A stretch of 64,000 nt of DNA. Origin: Copromyces sp. CBS 386.78. Lineage: Eukaryota; Ascomycota; Sordariomycetes; Sordariales; Sordariaceae. The translations under genes were made by a program, and so were the position numbers. The DNA lies in assembly GCA_030685235.1 (NCBI GenBank), contig MU839111.1:124001-188000 (forward strand). The letters are read 5' to 3'. This document shows, in pieces, positions 35,381 to 48,323 of the stretch. The notes under the pieces are model-generated. The model saw nothing but the letters and a program-made list of their open reading frames with translations, ran no database searches and was not told the DNA's origin. How positions within the stretch are numbered: position 1 is the first letter of the stretch; each line of letters opens with the position of its first letter.

Positions 35381-38300
35381 GGGCGCGCTGGCCGCCAGCA
35401 TGTCACGTCAACTGGGTGACTGCAGTGGGATTGCTGATGGCCACTGCCTTGTCGGATTATGAAGTGCCCCCTCGGGCCTGGCAGGAGTGGGGGGGTTATG
35501 TCGGGCCTGATAGAGGATGAAGTCCCCAAGCCGGCCATTCAAGTCGAGCCAGGTTGTTTGGTCAACCTTCTGTGAGCAAGCAGAACGATACAAGGTGATG
35601 TACAACGTCGCCTTGTCGAATAGTGGCTCGAAGCAATGCAACTACGCAGGGTGGGTGGCAGGCGTGCAAAGAGATTAACAACCAAACAACCGGAAAGGCA
35701 ACACACGACAACTACCACTACTATTAGCCTTTGCTTGCCTTTCATTAAAAGCTACCGGAGAAGCTCACCTGAGAGCGAACCATCAATAATCTCTTGTTAA
35801 AAGCCATTTATATAGTCCTTCCTTCACTTGAAAGTGTGCTTTACCCGTCGACCTCCCGCCACGCCATCTTACCACACGACACACACTACTATGAATCACT
35901 GTTGGACTTGGTCCACTTACTCCTTGCCAAGCTTTATGTTCTTGAGCTTGAGAGTGTAGCGGAGTCAATTTCATACCCCAATTGGCTATCCACATATATT
36001 CAGTAAATCAGCTTTCAGGTGACGGAAGGGGTGACCAAGAGAAGAGATGGACGGGACGGCTGTGGAATGGTCGTCACGAGAGACAAACGAACAACAACAG
36101 AATTGAAACGTCAGCAAACGGCTGGCTCTGACCCTCGCTGCTGATGAATCCCATCGATACCGGGGTAATACGTTATGAACAAGGAAGGATATGGGTGTGG
36201 TCTGTCTGTTGCTTTAGGGGCAAGTGGGCAGATAGACTGGCATCGATGATGTGTCGAAGGAGAGATGCAGAGAGAAGATATTTATGTTATCGGAGATGCG
36301 GGAGTGATGACTCGCAAAGGAAGATGGGGATGCGTCTGGTATCAAAATGCTGCCAGGCAATACAACATAGCATGGCGTAGCATATGGCTAGCAAGCATAT
36401 AAGCATGCTATGGGTGGAAGGAGAAGGGGGTGGGTAAGAGAGAAGGAGGAAGAAGGGGTGTTGATGCTACATAGCTAGCATAGCATCAATGAAGCGAGTA
36501 AGGTTATTTTGATGGGACTATAAGTGATATGAAATGAAGTCAATGCCCGGCCAACACCTGAATGGTCTATGACAGTGGGTAACGAGTTCTAGCTTGATGA
36601 CATAACACGACAGATGGACAACACAAAGATAATCACTGCCAGGTCGTGTTCACTGCTGATTACCGATATTTGCCCTTCGGATCCGAGCATACGCACTCAA
36701 GCGGGCAATCTACGTTGACGTTGACAGCTGCTGGTTTCCGTCGGCTTGGGACAAACATGAAGAAGGGAGAGATGATTTGTGTTACAGGGACGTGGCAACC
36801 TCCGATGAGGGAAACTACGAACTTGACCGTTGATCACGATGGAAGGTGAGTCATATGTCCTTTTGCCTTCCCGTTCGAGGGGGGTGACTTGAAGTTTTCG
36901 CGAGTCAAGGTTTGGAAAAGGAGCGACGGAGTAGGAAACAGGAGTGTTTGCGTGAGGGACTTGGGGGGGAAGGCTTGATGACGATGGTGGTGTTGAAGGA
37001 GGTGGCGACGAGTTATGCTGCTTGCATAAGTTGTGTGATCGCTTTAAGACGGACATGGGTGAGAAAACAATTATTCGTCTTTGCTACTGGCTGCTCACAT
37101 ATAATACCCCCTTTTGCTATTTATCTGTGCGGGGACAGCAACGAAGAGAGACAGACCTAAAGAAGCAATCACCAAACAAAGGGATGGAAGTCGTGAGTGG
37201 TCAGATGTGATTGATTGTTTTCCCCGAATCACCACCTCCCCCAGGTTTGTTTTTATTATCAATAGCCATTGTTTCCATGATTCAACCTCCACTCAACGAC
37301 GTTTCTGTACTGCCCCTCTTTCTCCCGCCTTTTCCGAACTTCTATCTTTGCTTTACATGCATCTCTCCCCTCGGACCTCGCGCTACAAATGTGATCCCGA
37401 TGCGATGCGAGTGACTAATTCCCATATGCAGTTTGAGCTTGGATAGAAGTATCGACATGTACCAGCCATTATCGAGACACGCGGGAGTTGGTTGGTTGAA
37501 GGGATTTCATCACTTGCGATCAATGTTCAAGCGGACGGAGAGATGCCGAGGACTGAAGGTTAGGGCGAGGGACGAGCAAAGAGCTTCAGCATATGAAGGA
37601 CCGTTTACGCCTTTTACAAGCCTCTTCAAGGTCGACGACACCTAGAACACTCACTAGATATCCTATAGACAACATGACCCAACTGGCCCCCAACACTGGA
37701 TACGCGGGGCCGAAAGTAAAAGAATCGTACTCATCCAGATCAAATATCAAATCTGAGCTCCTAAGGGTAACGGCATGTGTCTGAGGTGCCTCGCCAACAA
37801 ATAATCTGAAGGTGGCACAAAACGGGCGGGAGGTGGAGATCCCAATGCCACACCATCGGGCGCAGAGGACTTCTGGGCATTTTTTTCTTGTGTATCTCGT
37901 ACTCGACAGAGCTCGACCGGAGGTCTAGACGCCAGTGTCACGCGTTGGTGATACGTTCGTGATCAGAGAAGAGAAGCAAAGAAGAAAGGGATAAGCCTTT
38001 CCCACAAGCCATGGGCGGATGTCACGAGATGACGAACAACAAGACCGTGGTGTGAGCCTTGTGTCGAGTAAGTCGTCGAGTATAGGTAGGTAGCAATGGA
38101 AGACAAGATTAACCGTGTGTGTGTACCATCAACCATTAAATCAACCGTGACGCCAACGTCAAGGGACAAAATGGTCTGACGTAGACCAAGATCGATTCGA
38201 TTGCCTCGATGGCTTCGATCTTTCCCCGCGTTTCCCACCTATATAGTGTAAGCATCTGACTGAGTGACGATGCGATCAGTGCGAGGGTAGGCGTGGTGGG

Positions 38301-41300
38301 TGCCACAACATGCCTACCAGCCTACCCAGTTGGCCAGTTGATGCCATGTGCAGAAGATGGAAGATGGATGATGACTTGCATGAGTTGGTAGCAGGTAATG
38401 CTTCTGCCCTGGTGTGGTAAGACGGGAACGGTCTGTCGTGAATCGTGGGAATAGTACTCTCGATGGTACCCTATCCCATCTCACCTCACCCCAAACATTC
38501 CATACTGCCCCAGCCAGGATCGCTGCCGCAACATAAAGTACCTACTACGTGCAGGCATATTCTTGGGACCCAACAAGGGAGCGGTGAGAATTCGCAGCCA
38601 GAATAGTGGAAGAAACCCAATGTCGAGCAAGCAGTTGAGGTTGTCAGCTTAGCGCCGTGTATATGTATACATACATGATCACTTGACGGTATTTCGAACC
38701 AACATTCCATCATTCGAATTCAGGATGCAACTTTGGAATCTAGCAAGCGGTAAATCCTTTGAATGATTGACAATATCGCGCCTTTGGCATCACCGACTGA
38801 GCGACGGTTCACTCCCTTCCAAAGTGGAACATTGGAATATTCTCTGCAAGTTTCAATTGCCGTCCCGTCAATCGTCCCTCCTTTGAAATGGGGAAACACG
38901 CGCGCGAGGGCGTCAGTGATACCCCTCCCCGAGCCTTCTACAGTACACTTTTTAGATAGACCTTGCATTATCGGCAAATCTTGGGATCTCCCTCCCAAAT
39001 CTCGCGAGTCTCAAGAACATCTCGCAACATCCAATGTGGCTTAGTGGTGTCAAAATATATTTTTTCTTAAAAAAGGGCCGAGGCGCGAAGCTAGAATTAG
39101 AGGATAGAGGTTTATGCCTTCTTCTGATTCCATGACCTTGCCAATTGGAGAAGCTGAGAAGCTAGGCAAAGCTTGACTTGACTTGAGCTCGAACTTTGGC
39201 TGCAGTTGACAATCAGAAGCAATCCGTGTTTGGATAATACCACCTCGGCGTGCAACTTTCGTCGTTGCGCTGTGAACATGTGCCGGCGCCAGGCCAGGGG
39301 TACCGTAGGGGGTCGGACAGGGAATCCCGTTCGGGGGTTGTGGTGTACTTGGCAACACGGACAGTGTCTCCTGAGTTGTAAAGTGCAGTGCCGTGCAGTG
39401 TAGGACGGAAAAAAGGGAAAGGAAATCCTTCCCGACGTCGTTGTGGTACACGTGTACATTTCGAGGAGGTTAGACGAAAAGAGCGCACATAAACTCATCG
39501 TGGGTTTGATGCGCTGGTGATCTGTCAACTGGTGTTGTGCTGTGGTATGACACTTGCGATGTAGAGAGCTTGAAGGACTGGCCGGCCTCCCCTAGTCATC
39601 CATCTTGGTGGTGTTCGTCCCTTCTGTTCATGATTCTTCTCCCCGCCGCGTGTCCTCGTCTCATCGTCGTATTCCCTCCACCTTTGATATGATAACAAAA
39701 GTTAGAGAGCTAGGGTGTCCCAAAGACATGAAACCGAAAACCTGGGGTCGAGAACCCCTGGATCGGTGGAGGAGCTGAAGGCACCCGACTGCTGGAACTG
39801 GAACTGGCTGGACCGAGTGCTGAAAAGCCAGGGCTACCTTTCTACACTCCAGACTGCACGGCTGAATGCGCCTCACACAGCCACTTTTCAGCGTCATGGC
39901 ATTCATTCGGCATACGACTGGTTCGGGGATCTGGATTCATTCCGTTCTTTTGTGTTGCATGTGTGACGCCGCACACAGCGACTTGATTTTTCCATGTCTT
40001 TCTTTGTGTCTGTTTGCTGGGAAAAGGAAGGAAGCAGGAAGCAGTTTTTGCCATTGCGTACCCACATTTGGACGGTGACGCCGTGACTTTCCATGCCGTC
40101 AAACAGATACCTACAGATACAACCCAAGGGCTATAATCCGCTATAATGGGATACGGCATACGGGCGTACACTAGAAAAAACGTCTCCGCTCGGTTGATCA
40201 TCCGGCAATGAGCGATTGCTCCGCGGCAAGATGCTTCAGAATCCGAGTGACGGTGGCAGTGGTTCCATTAGTTGCCGGTTGAAGTGTCGATAACTGGCTC
40301 CCGTTCGCCCACCAGTGGTCCCTGCCGATCATCCTCCCACCGGGCGGCGTCCTCAGACAAGCGACTTTGCTTCTGGACCATGGCGTGCTATCCACCGGAT
40401 ACCGAGGGATTAACACAGCCCGGGGATAATGGGATATGGACGGGCATCATGGGTCATCATCACCTCGCTGATGGCCATCGGAGGACGAGCCCACGGACCA
40501 CCGCTGTTCTGGTCCTCCGAGGGTTTCGCCGTCTTGACTGGTCAAGGTCACCAATAGGAACACGGGACGGGGGCATCTGCGAGGTGTGGCACTGACCTTT
40601 TCTCATGCGTGCGAGTCTAGCGAGAAAAGGGGCGACTGTTTCAGAATGAGAGGCTCCCCTCCCTATGGCTTGGCAGTGGATTCTGGAGGCCCCCTCGCTG
40701 AAAAGAGATGGCCCTGCCGAACTGCCAATCGGGCGGTTCCATACCAGCTGGCTCCACCGGCTGTCACTCTGCTCCGGCCAATCACCGGCAACAAAGGGCC
40801 GCCAGCTGTTGGTGCAGCGTCGGCGTTTGGACCGTCACCCAAAGTCCACGAAAGCCAGGCACCAAAGAATGGGGATTGGACGACTGGATGTTGCATGCCG
40901 CTGACCTGGCTGCTCACTGCGTCTGCTGCCGCTGCTACTGCACCACTGCCGCTGAGCATGCGCCTGTTCTTTTTGTGGTTTCCTAAACCTAACGACATCA
41001 GCGCTTTGAGAGAGATTGACAACCTAACCGGTGACAACGGCTAACAACCAGTCGCAGCCCAAAGAATGGCAGTCACGTTGCTATGTCTCGTCTCATCAGT
41101 CTCATCCATGGCGGCTCTGCGTCCAAGCGAAGGCATCTCTATCAAGTGATCATCCTCATGGACTCCATCAACGGCCACATAACCCGGTCGAGTGCGTCTC
41201 ACGTTTTGCCAATTCCACTTTTCCCCATTACACGGGAGATCATGGACATCGAAGCACCACGGCATCACAAGCCATTCACTGGACAGGAGCCAGGGCAGCT

Positions 41301-42234
41301 TAGTGTACAGTAATGTATCACCCGCCCACTCACACACTTGCGGCCATATCTTCCCAATACGGCAACCCTAGGAGAACTCGGCGAGATTTCCAGAAGCTCG
41401 ATCCAAAAAGCTTGATCCCGAGTGGCCATTCCATCACAAGTGAACGACTTGCTCCGGGATATCCAATACGTTACCGGTAGACCACTCAGCATCGTCAGAC
41501 GGCGTGGTACCTGCAGTGACAGGACCCCCAAGGTGGAGAGGGTCATCGGGTTGTGTGGAAAACGCAGGGGTGAAGGGGCAAGAGACAGGGCATGTAAACA
41601 TTGGGCTACACTAGATCCGCCGAGTGGGTGTCCAGTGAGTGGCGTTTGAAACGGAAAAAAGGTACTGCATGGTGCGCTACCGGCAACGGGCCCCTCGCAC
41701 CCAATCGACTCTAGACGAACCGACAGCTGGGAAACATAAAAGTCATCCAACTCCCCGATACACCTCATCTTCACTTTGGACGATCACGGCACTCCTTACA
41801 CGCCTTCTTCTCTCCTTTCGACAACGAGTCTGTTCTTATTGTCACCACCCCGTCAAGGGATTTCAAAAAACCAGCCTTCTCTACATTCCAGTCCTGTTCG
41901 GCTCTTCAGCCATTGTCTCAAGCGTATTCACTAGCCTGGTGCTTCACTACGACCTTTCGTCCTGACTCAGACAACCCATTCTTCAGACGAACCATTCACA
42001 CAATACCTGACTAGCCACTCAACAGAACGGCACGGCCTTATTCATTCCTTCTTATTGTTCACTTGCGTCAATAGCATAGAGCAGTGCTCATCTATCGACC
42101 CGGCAACCAATATCAACTCCCAAGACTCGTGCAACTCACTCTCTCACTCCCAAAAAAACTCGACAACAAGACTTTGACTTTTACGGTCCACAACACTCCC
42201 TCAGGAAAGAAGAACAACCAAATCAACCATCAAA
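35381..42234. other. large intergenic stretch, 6.9 kb
   Basis: The longest gene-free interval in the window. Short frames are scattered on both strands and none has conserved motifs or supporting splice sites. Repeated GCTAGCATAGC/AGCATGCTATG-like motifs occur at about 36360-36490. The final 250 bases are a CT/CA-rich leader for the AA11 gene. It may hold a long upstream regulatory region or unrecognised non-coding transcripts. Confidence 0.5.
41963..41969. promoter_or_regulatory. TGACTCA (bZIP/CPC1-Gcn4/AP-1 type) motif
   Basis: An exact match to the palindromic core bound by fungal Gcn4/CPC1 and AP-1-like factors, 266 bases before the AA11 start codon. A 7-bp site arises by chance fairly often, so this is only suggestive. 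Confidence 0.2.
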
Positions 42235-43617
42235 ATGATGTACAACACCTTCACCACCGGCCTCGTGGCTACCCTGCTCGCAGGTGCCCAGATCGCCTCC
42301 GCCCACATCGAAATGTCCTTCCCTCCCCCCTTCAGGTCCAAGTTCAACCCCAACGCCGACCCCGGTAGCATCGACTACTCCATGACCGCTCCCCTCAAGG
42401 ACACCGGCGCCGACTATCCTTGCAAGGGCTACCACGTCGACTTTGGCACTGCTTCCGGCAAGAGCACCGCTACCTTTGTTCCTGGCCAGACCTACAACAT
42501 GACCACTGCCGGAACTGCCTCCCACGGCGGCGGTTCTTGCCAGCTCTCTCTCAGCTACGACAAGGGCGCTTCCTTCACCGTTATTGAGTCCTACATCGGT
42601 AACTGCCCTCTTGCTGGCAAGTACGACTTCACCATCCCCGCCGATACTCAGGCTGGCGAGGCCATCTTCGCTTGGACCTGGCACAACCGCATCGGCAACC
42701 GCGAGATGTACATGAACTGCGCTCCCGTCACCATCGCTTCTCCTAACAACAAGCGTGGTGCTGTTAGCGCCGCTTTCTCTACTCGCCCTCAGATCTTCGT
42801 TGCCAACATCGGAAACGGCTGCAAGACCGACGAGAACTTTGACGTCCAGTACCCCCAGCCCGGCCCTAATGTGGTTGAAGCTTCTGGTGCTCCCGTCAAG
42901 GGTCCTGAGGGAAGCTGCGGTGCCTCTGCTCCTGCTGGTAACGCTGGTTCCGGTTCCGGTTCCGGCTCTGGCTCTGGCTCCAGCGTCAGCTCTGTTGCTG
43001 CTGCTCCCATCACCACCAGCGCTCCCGCTCAAACCAGCGCTGCTGCTGGCGGCAACCCCGGCGGTGTCTTCATCACTGTTCCTTCGGACGGTCCCAACCA
43101 GGGCGGCATCTTCCTCCCCTCAGCCACCGACATCGTCAACCCTCCCAGCTCCAGCGCCGCCGCTGTCGTGAGCTCTTCGGCCTCTGTTTCCGCTCCCGCT
43201 GTCGCCACCTCTGCCCCCGCCGTCGCTATTACCACCCAGGCTCCCGTTCAGACCACCCTCCAGAGCATCACCAAGCCCAGCACCACCGTCGTCGTCAGTG
43301 CTCCTGCTCCTATTGCGACCGGCACCACTCCCGGCAACGGTACTGGCAACGGCTCCGGCTCCGGCTCTACTGTTGGTGCCTACGCCGTCGGCGCCGCCTG
43401 CACCTCCGAGGGCGCCTGGAACTGCGTCGGCGGCTCCTCCTTCCAGCGCTGCGCCAGCGGCACCTGGTCCGCCGTCATGCAGATGGCTGCGGGAACCAGC
43501 TGCTCTGCCGGCGAGAGTGCCCAGCTCAAGATGATCGCCAAGAAGCACCTCACTGGCAACGGCCCCAAGCTTGGTCGCTACCAGAGGCGTCGTGGCCACG
43601 CTCACCTCTCCAACTAA
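42235..43617 (+). CDS. AA11-type lytic polysaccharide monooxygenase with C-terminal X278 module
   Basis: 460 aa, one exon. Two ATGs are adjacent, and I use the first. The signal peptide ends ASA after residue 23, so the mature protein starts with His24, the N-terminal copper ligand of LPMOs. The second histidine of the brace is His97 in TASHGGGSCQ. FAWTWHNRIGNREMYMNCA is the signature of family AA11, copper enzymes that oxidatively cleave chitin. The catalytic domain ends by about residue 225. A long Ser/Gly- then Ala/Ser/Thr/Pro-rich linker follows, including a (Gly-Ser)n tract. At about 381-425 a small Cys-rich module (CTSEGAWNCVGGSSFQRC, GTWS) matches the X278 domain found on other fungal AA11 proteins and thought to bind chitin. 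Secreted, likely acting on chitin in the wall. Codon bias is strong. Confidence 0.9.
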   Translation: MMYNTFTTGLVATLLAGAQIASAHIEMSFPPPFRSKFNPNADPGSIDYSMTAPLKDTGADYPCKGYHVDFGTASGKSTATFVPGQTYNMTTAGTASHGGGSCQLSLSYDKGASFTVIESYIGNCPLAGKYDFTIPADTQAGEAIFAWTWHNRIGNREMYMNCAPVTIASPNNKRGAVSAAFSTRPQIFVANIGNGCKTDENFDVQYPQPGPNVVEASGAPVKGPEGSCGASAPAGNAGSGSGSGSGSGSSVSSVAAAPITTSAPAQTSAAAGGNPGGVFITVPSDGPNQGGIFLPSATDIVNPPSSSAAAVVSSSASVSAPAVATSAPAVAITTQAPVQTTLQSITKPSTTVVVSAPAPIATGTTPGNGTGNGSGSGSTVGAYAVGAACTSEGAWNCVGGSSFQRCASGTWSAVMQMAAGTSCSAGESAQLKMIAKKHLTGNGPKLGRYQRRRGHAHLSN

Positions 43618-46173
43618 GTCAAGCAAGTGAGGGAGTTTCGTTTCCGTTTAGAGAGCAGGCAAGCACAATAAGATACCCCGCATGTAACAACAATCCCATT
43701 TTCCGTTTGTCTTTCTTGCAATGTTCATGGAAAGATCTTTAGCCAGCTAGCTGGCTACAATTTCTTCATTTTTTCTGCCCAACGCATGGGCTTTCAAAAC
43801 TTTCAATTCGCACATTCTTTTTTTGCCGCAAGTTTATAACAACCGTGCTGCCTACTTGGATAGGTTGTCACACTTTTTTCCAAACTCAACTTCTTTCTGA
43901 ATATCACAAGATCAAGAACAACGGAACCTTTTGGACATGTGTGGTGGTGGTAGTAGCAGAAGAGAGAGCAAAGACAACAACATTTTATGACAAGGCGTTC
44001 TTCAAAAATTCATGATGATGACAATCAAAGCAAAGGGAGGCACAGCTGGCTTGTTGATAACAACGATCGATACAAAGGGAATACCAAGGAGGAAAAAGGC
44101 AACTCGGATAGGGATCTGGGCAGGATGGATTTCACTCGTTTCGGTGTACATAGACTAGGAAAAGCAAAATTTTGCCATTCACTTGATTGTACGGGAACCA
44201 AACTCATGTGCTCCTGCTGCTGCTCACTGGTGAATTTCGAGATGTTGGAACATTTGAGACCATCTGAGAATAGTGAATTGAGTGGCTGACAACGACTTGC
44301 ACGGAGATAACGAAGCAGACCAGGTGAACTGAAGATTATATTATTTCCACCCATCTCCCGCACTAGCGAGGTGCCCAGTTCAAGCCGCTCAACGTCTCAG
44401 GTCGATGACTGGCTGTCCGTGATCCCGGCGGAGATAAGCCGACCTACCGGGCCTTCCACGCCCGGGCCCGGTGGTTTGGCATTTCTGTAAACCACCAATC
44501 CGGCCATCGAGAAGGTATCTTTGCAATTCGGTTACGAACTGGAAATGAGGTTATCCCCACAACCCTTTTAGAATCCATGAAGGCCTCATCACGGGGGCCG
44601 TGCCTTTGGTTACCAATGAGGGGTGTTAGACAGGATGGATGGTGTTTACTTCCACAGAATCTGGGGGATGGGGATGGGGATGGGGATGGGCTAGATCAAA
44701 CTAGAAAGGAACGAACTCGCCAATCGGTGATCAAGGCCGGGATGATGATTTGGAGGTTGAAACGGGACTTGATACGGGGAAGGCGCGGAGGGGACTGCGT
44801 GATGGTACCTCCTTCCTTACCTTTTTTGACCATCACATAATCCAGGCAAGTGCGAATCGGATGTCGACCGTAGCTTCCTCGTCGCCGTGGTGAGGGGAGG
44901 GAGGGAATGAGCCACGGAGATTACGGTTAATGCGAGTGTTTGGGTCACAGCTTCTAGAATGGTTCCCATCGCATGCCCAAACTCGCTGCAGTCAAGCACC
45001 CCCCCTTTTTTTTTTCCACACAAACTAGTTCCAGAAAGTTAGAATATCCCTACAATTTCCCGGCACTTTACGTACCATCGTCACCACGGCCAATGGCAGT
45101 GCTGGACATCAATCAGCCCTGATCCCATCCATCACCCTGCGCCCCCAGCTGGAGATGATACAGTGATTGAAGACTGACTAGAGACCGGAGAAGCACTCCA
45201 TCACCGAGCCAGACGAGGGAAGTAACATGAGCTGATGACCGGCCGGCGATAGCACCAAACGTGCTTACCTAGATTTACATTTATCTATTTCTCTTTCCCC
45301 CAGGTCACTTAACAGGCCGGATCATCAAAGTCATCTCCGTGTCATTGAGTGATGAGAAAATTAGACTTCATCTCTTCCGCAACCCTTGCTCCCTAGTTTC
45401 ATCCGGCCGGCAAACCAACCATGTCCACAAGCGTAGGTATGAGAACATTTAGGTGCCTTCTATTCACGTGTTTGAGAAGTGGTGGTGCGAAACCGATGCG
45501 TAAGAGCGGAGATGAGGAAGGGGGTTGTCACTCAGGTCCTACTCGATACCAGTTTCGGCAAGTTGATCCGTGTGGAAGTACCTTTGAAGATAGAGGTGCA
45601 TGTAGATGGAAGTATCTCCCAGGCCAGCTTGGCATGTAAAGACACAACGACGGCGTTGAGGTCTACCATAGTCACTGGCTGGTCAATAGAGACGAGACAC
45701 ATTCCTTCCAACCTCCAGGTCTCATGGATGACGGCATGCTTCAAACCGCCGAACTACTTTCCGAAGCCTAGAACTAGAACCTTGGGGAGCTATTGGTAGT
45801 TAATATGAGACACGCATTCCTTCCAGCCTTCTAGACATGACGGCGGAAGGCTAAATCCCTGATGACCAACTCCTTCGTGTCCCTTCTATCACACCGACTT
45901 GTTCGTGGTCAATGCCACCAGCCCAGGAAAGACCAAGGTGAGCAAAGCGCTAGCCACAGCCAAAGAGGAAAAAGATAATCAGGAAAGTGAAAGAATTTCA
46001 ACTTTTTTTTGGTCTTCCCGTTTTGCGAAAAAAAAAAAAAAAAAAAAAAAAAGGGAACCCCGTCAACCGTACACCATCCAACCAAGACCTTTTATGTCCA
46101 TCCGTCTATGTAACCGAATCCGCTCAAACATACCAAACTCCAAAGTCCAGCCAACTCTAAACGTTCGAGACAT
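43618..46173. other. intergenic, 2.55 kb
   Basis: Lies between the convergent AA11 and arg-5 genes. It contains a GGGGAT hexanucleotide tract (about 44665-44690), an imperfect repeated segment near 45690-45850 and a 25-base A homopolymer at 46028-46052. Open frames near 45421-45800 have no recognisable features. Confidence 0.5.
46028..46052 (+). repeat. poly(A) homopolymer, 25 nt
   Basis: Uninterrupted A25, 121 bases beyond the arg-5 stop codon. It is read as T25 in the arg-5 3' flank. It is a simple repeat with no target-site duplication seen around it. Confidence 0.9.
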
Positions 46174-47617
46174 CTAAGCCTTAACCATAACAGCCTCAAA
46201 ACTCTCCTCCAAAATCCTCAACCCGTCCTCGATCTCCTGTTCGGTAACCAACAAACTCGGCACAAACCTGAGCGTGTTCGTGCCAGCAGTGATAACCAAC
46301 AGTCCCCTCTCCCTCGCGGCCTTGATAACGGGGGTAGGGTCCTCACTCAACTGCAGACCAAGAATAAGTCCCTTGCCTCTAACCTCCTTAATCAGCTCCG
46401 GGAATTTCGCCCTCAGCTTCTCGAAACCCTTGACAAAAACCTCGCTCTTGGCCTTGACTCCCTCCTGCAGTTTGCTATCGGCCAAACGACCAACGATGTA
46501 ATGCGCCAACCGGCAAGCAAGCGGGTTTCCACCAAAGGTGGTGCCGTGGTCGCCGACCTTGATCTTGCTGGCGACGTGCTCGTTGACGATGGTCGCGCCG
46601 ATGGGGAAGCCGTTACCGAGCGCCTTGGCGGTCGTCAAGATATCCGGGTGCGCCTCCTTCGGGAGGGTAGAATGAGCCCAGAGGGAGCCGGTGCGGGCCA
46701 TGCCGCACTGGATCTCGTCGTAGTGCAGGAGGGCGCCGACGTCGCGGCAGCGCTTGGCGAGTGCCACCAAAAATTCCTCGGTGGCGGGCATCACGCCGCC
46801 TTCACCCTGGATGGGCTCGACGATGACGGAGCAGGTCTTTTCCGTTACGAGGGACTCAATGGAGGCGATGTCGTTGTAGGTGCCGACCTTGAAGCCGGGC
46901 ACCATGGGCGCAAAGGGCGCTTGGTACTTGGGGTTGGGCGTGGCGGAGAGGGAACCCATGGTGCGGCCGTGGAAGGCATTCTGGAAGGAGACGATTTCGA
47001 CCTTGGCGCCGGAGGGGTCGAGAACCTTGCCGACTTTGCGGGCGAACTTGATGCCGGCTTCGTTGGCTTCGGAGCCCGAGTTGCAGATGAAGACGGAGGA
47101 GGCGTCGTGCATGCCGCCTGAGGCCTTGGTGGATTCGACGAGGAGCTTGGAGAGGGCGCCGGTCCAGGGGTTGTAGTATAGGTTGGAGGCGTGGACTAGT
47201 TCTTGGGCCTGTTGGACACACACAAGGTAGTAGGGGTTAGCTGACTGTCTGTCTATTGGGGGGAGGGAAGAAAGAAAGACGCACCTGCTCAGCAATAATC
47301 TTGCTAAACTCCTCATCACAGTGGCCGAGCGAGTTGACGGCAATACCCGACGTAAAGTCGAGGTACTTGCGGTCCTCCAAGTCCCAGAGGTACGAGCCCT
47401 TGCCCCTGACGAAGACGGGAGGAGGGCGGGAGTAGGTGGTCACCATGTAGGGGACGTGCTCGCGGACCATCTTGCCGCTGGCCGAGTCCTCGGTCGGGTC
47501 GGGGTGGGTGAGCTGGGTGGCATAGGCACGGCGGGCAGCGGCACCGGCGCCGGCGAGGCCACGGGTGGCAGGCACGTTAACGGCGGCGACCCGGCGGAGG
47601 GCTGTGCGGAAGGCCAT
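46174..47617 (-). CDS. arg-5: acetylornithine aminotransferase, mitochondrial
   Basis: Model: complement(join(46174..47208, 47285..47617)), 455 aa. The 76-nt intron is phase 0 with a GTGCGT donor and a CCAACAG acceptor. The enzyme is the PLP-dependent class-III transaminase that turns N-acetylglutamate semialdehyde into N-acetylornithine in mitochondrial arginine/ornithine synthesis. The Arg/Ala-rich N-terminus (MAFRTALRRVAAVNVPATRG) is a mitochondrial presequence. The glycine motif SGSEANEAGIKFAR, the pyridine-binding Asp in LLHYDEIQCGMARTG and the Schiff-base Lys in LTTAKALGNGFPIGA are present. HGRTMGSLSAT and GDHGTTFGGNPLAC are further family blocks. Length and order match yeast Arg8. In Neurospora this gene is arg-5. 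No upstream reading frame with a real ATG overlaps the start. Confidence 0.94.
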
Positions 47618-47818
47618 GGTGACGGACGGGCGGGCGGACGGAGAGGAGGACCGGACCGGATGGGATGGAGGGGAGATGCAAGAGAGGAGAAAAGCGTAGA
47701 TACCGTAGAAGAGATAGGGCGGAGGAAGACCCCAGATTAGGACGTATAAGTGTGGATTCGCTAGGACGAACGGCGACAGGACGGGATTGACAGGGATGAG
47801 AAGACAAGGTCGACGATG

Positions 47819-47849
<31 letters not shown>

Positions 47850-48323
47850 GTAAAAATTCAACTGACAGCCGGGAACGAAGGTATTTACAACAACGACAAC
47901 GACAACAAACTTTTTATGACTGACGAGAACCCAAAAGACAAATCAGTCAGACCATGTGAGTAACTAAACCTGCCCCTGGTTATCTTGGTCAGTCATAGTC
48001 ATTGTCACAGAACCGACCCAAAAAAAATTAAAAGAAAAGGCCGATTTCGGGGTCTTCGAAATACTTATCGATTAGATCTTTTTGGCCAATTATGTTGTGA
48101 AAATCCATCAAGGTCCCCCTTATCTGATCTAACCGTGGTCCACTTCAGTGCTTGACCTGCCAACATGTCTGATGAGGATATCGTGGTATTTTCGCTGTAA
48201 GAGCGGCGTGAGTCCGGATGAACATGGTTCTTGACTTTACTTTTCCGGCTTGCGGTTCCTTTTGTTGGTGCGTGCCGTCGTTGCAGCGGATGGGACATGG
48301 GAACTTGAAGCACCCGGTTGCAA

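Noticed and set aside
38685..38710. GGTTCGAA-like T-loop on the minus strand
   Set aside because: No matching T stem, acceptor stem or anticodon arm could be folded around it, so it is not a tRNA.
45479..45799. 106-codon frame between AA11 and arg-5
   Set aside because: Starts with GTG, has no recognisable motif and no splice partner. Left as intergenic.
47577..47861. Poly-leucine frame overlapping the arg-5 start, a possible upstream frame
   Set aside because: It begins at TTG, not ATG, and arises from the AAC repeat in the leader. No upstream ATG feeds it.
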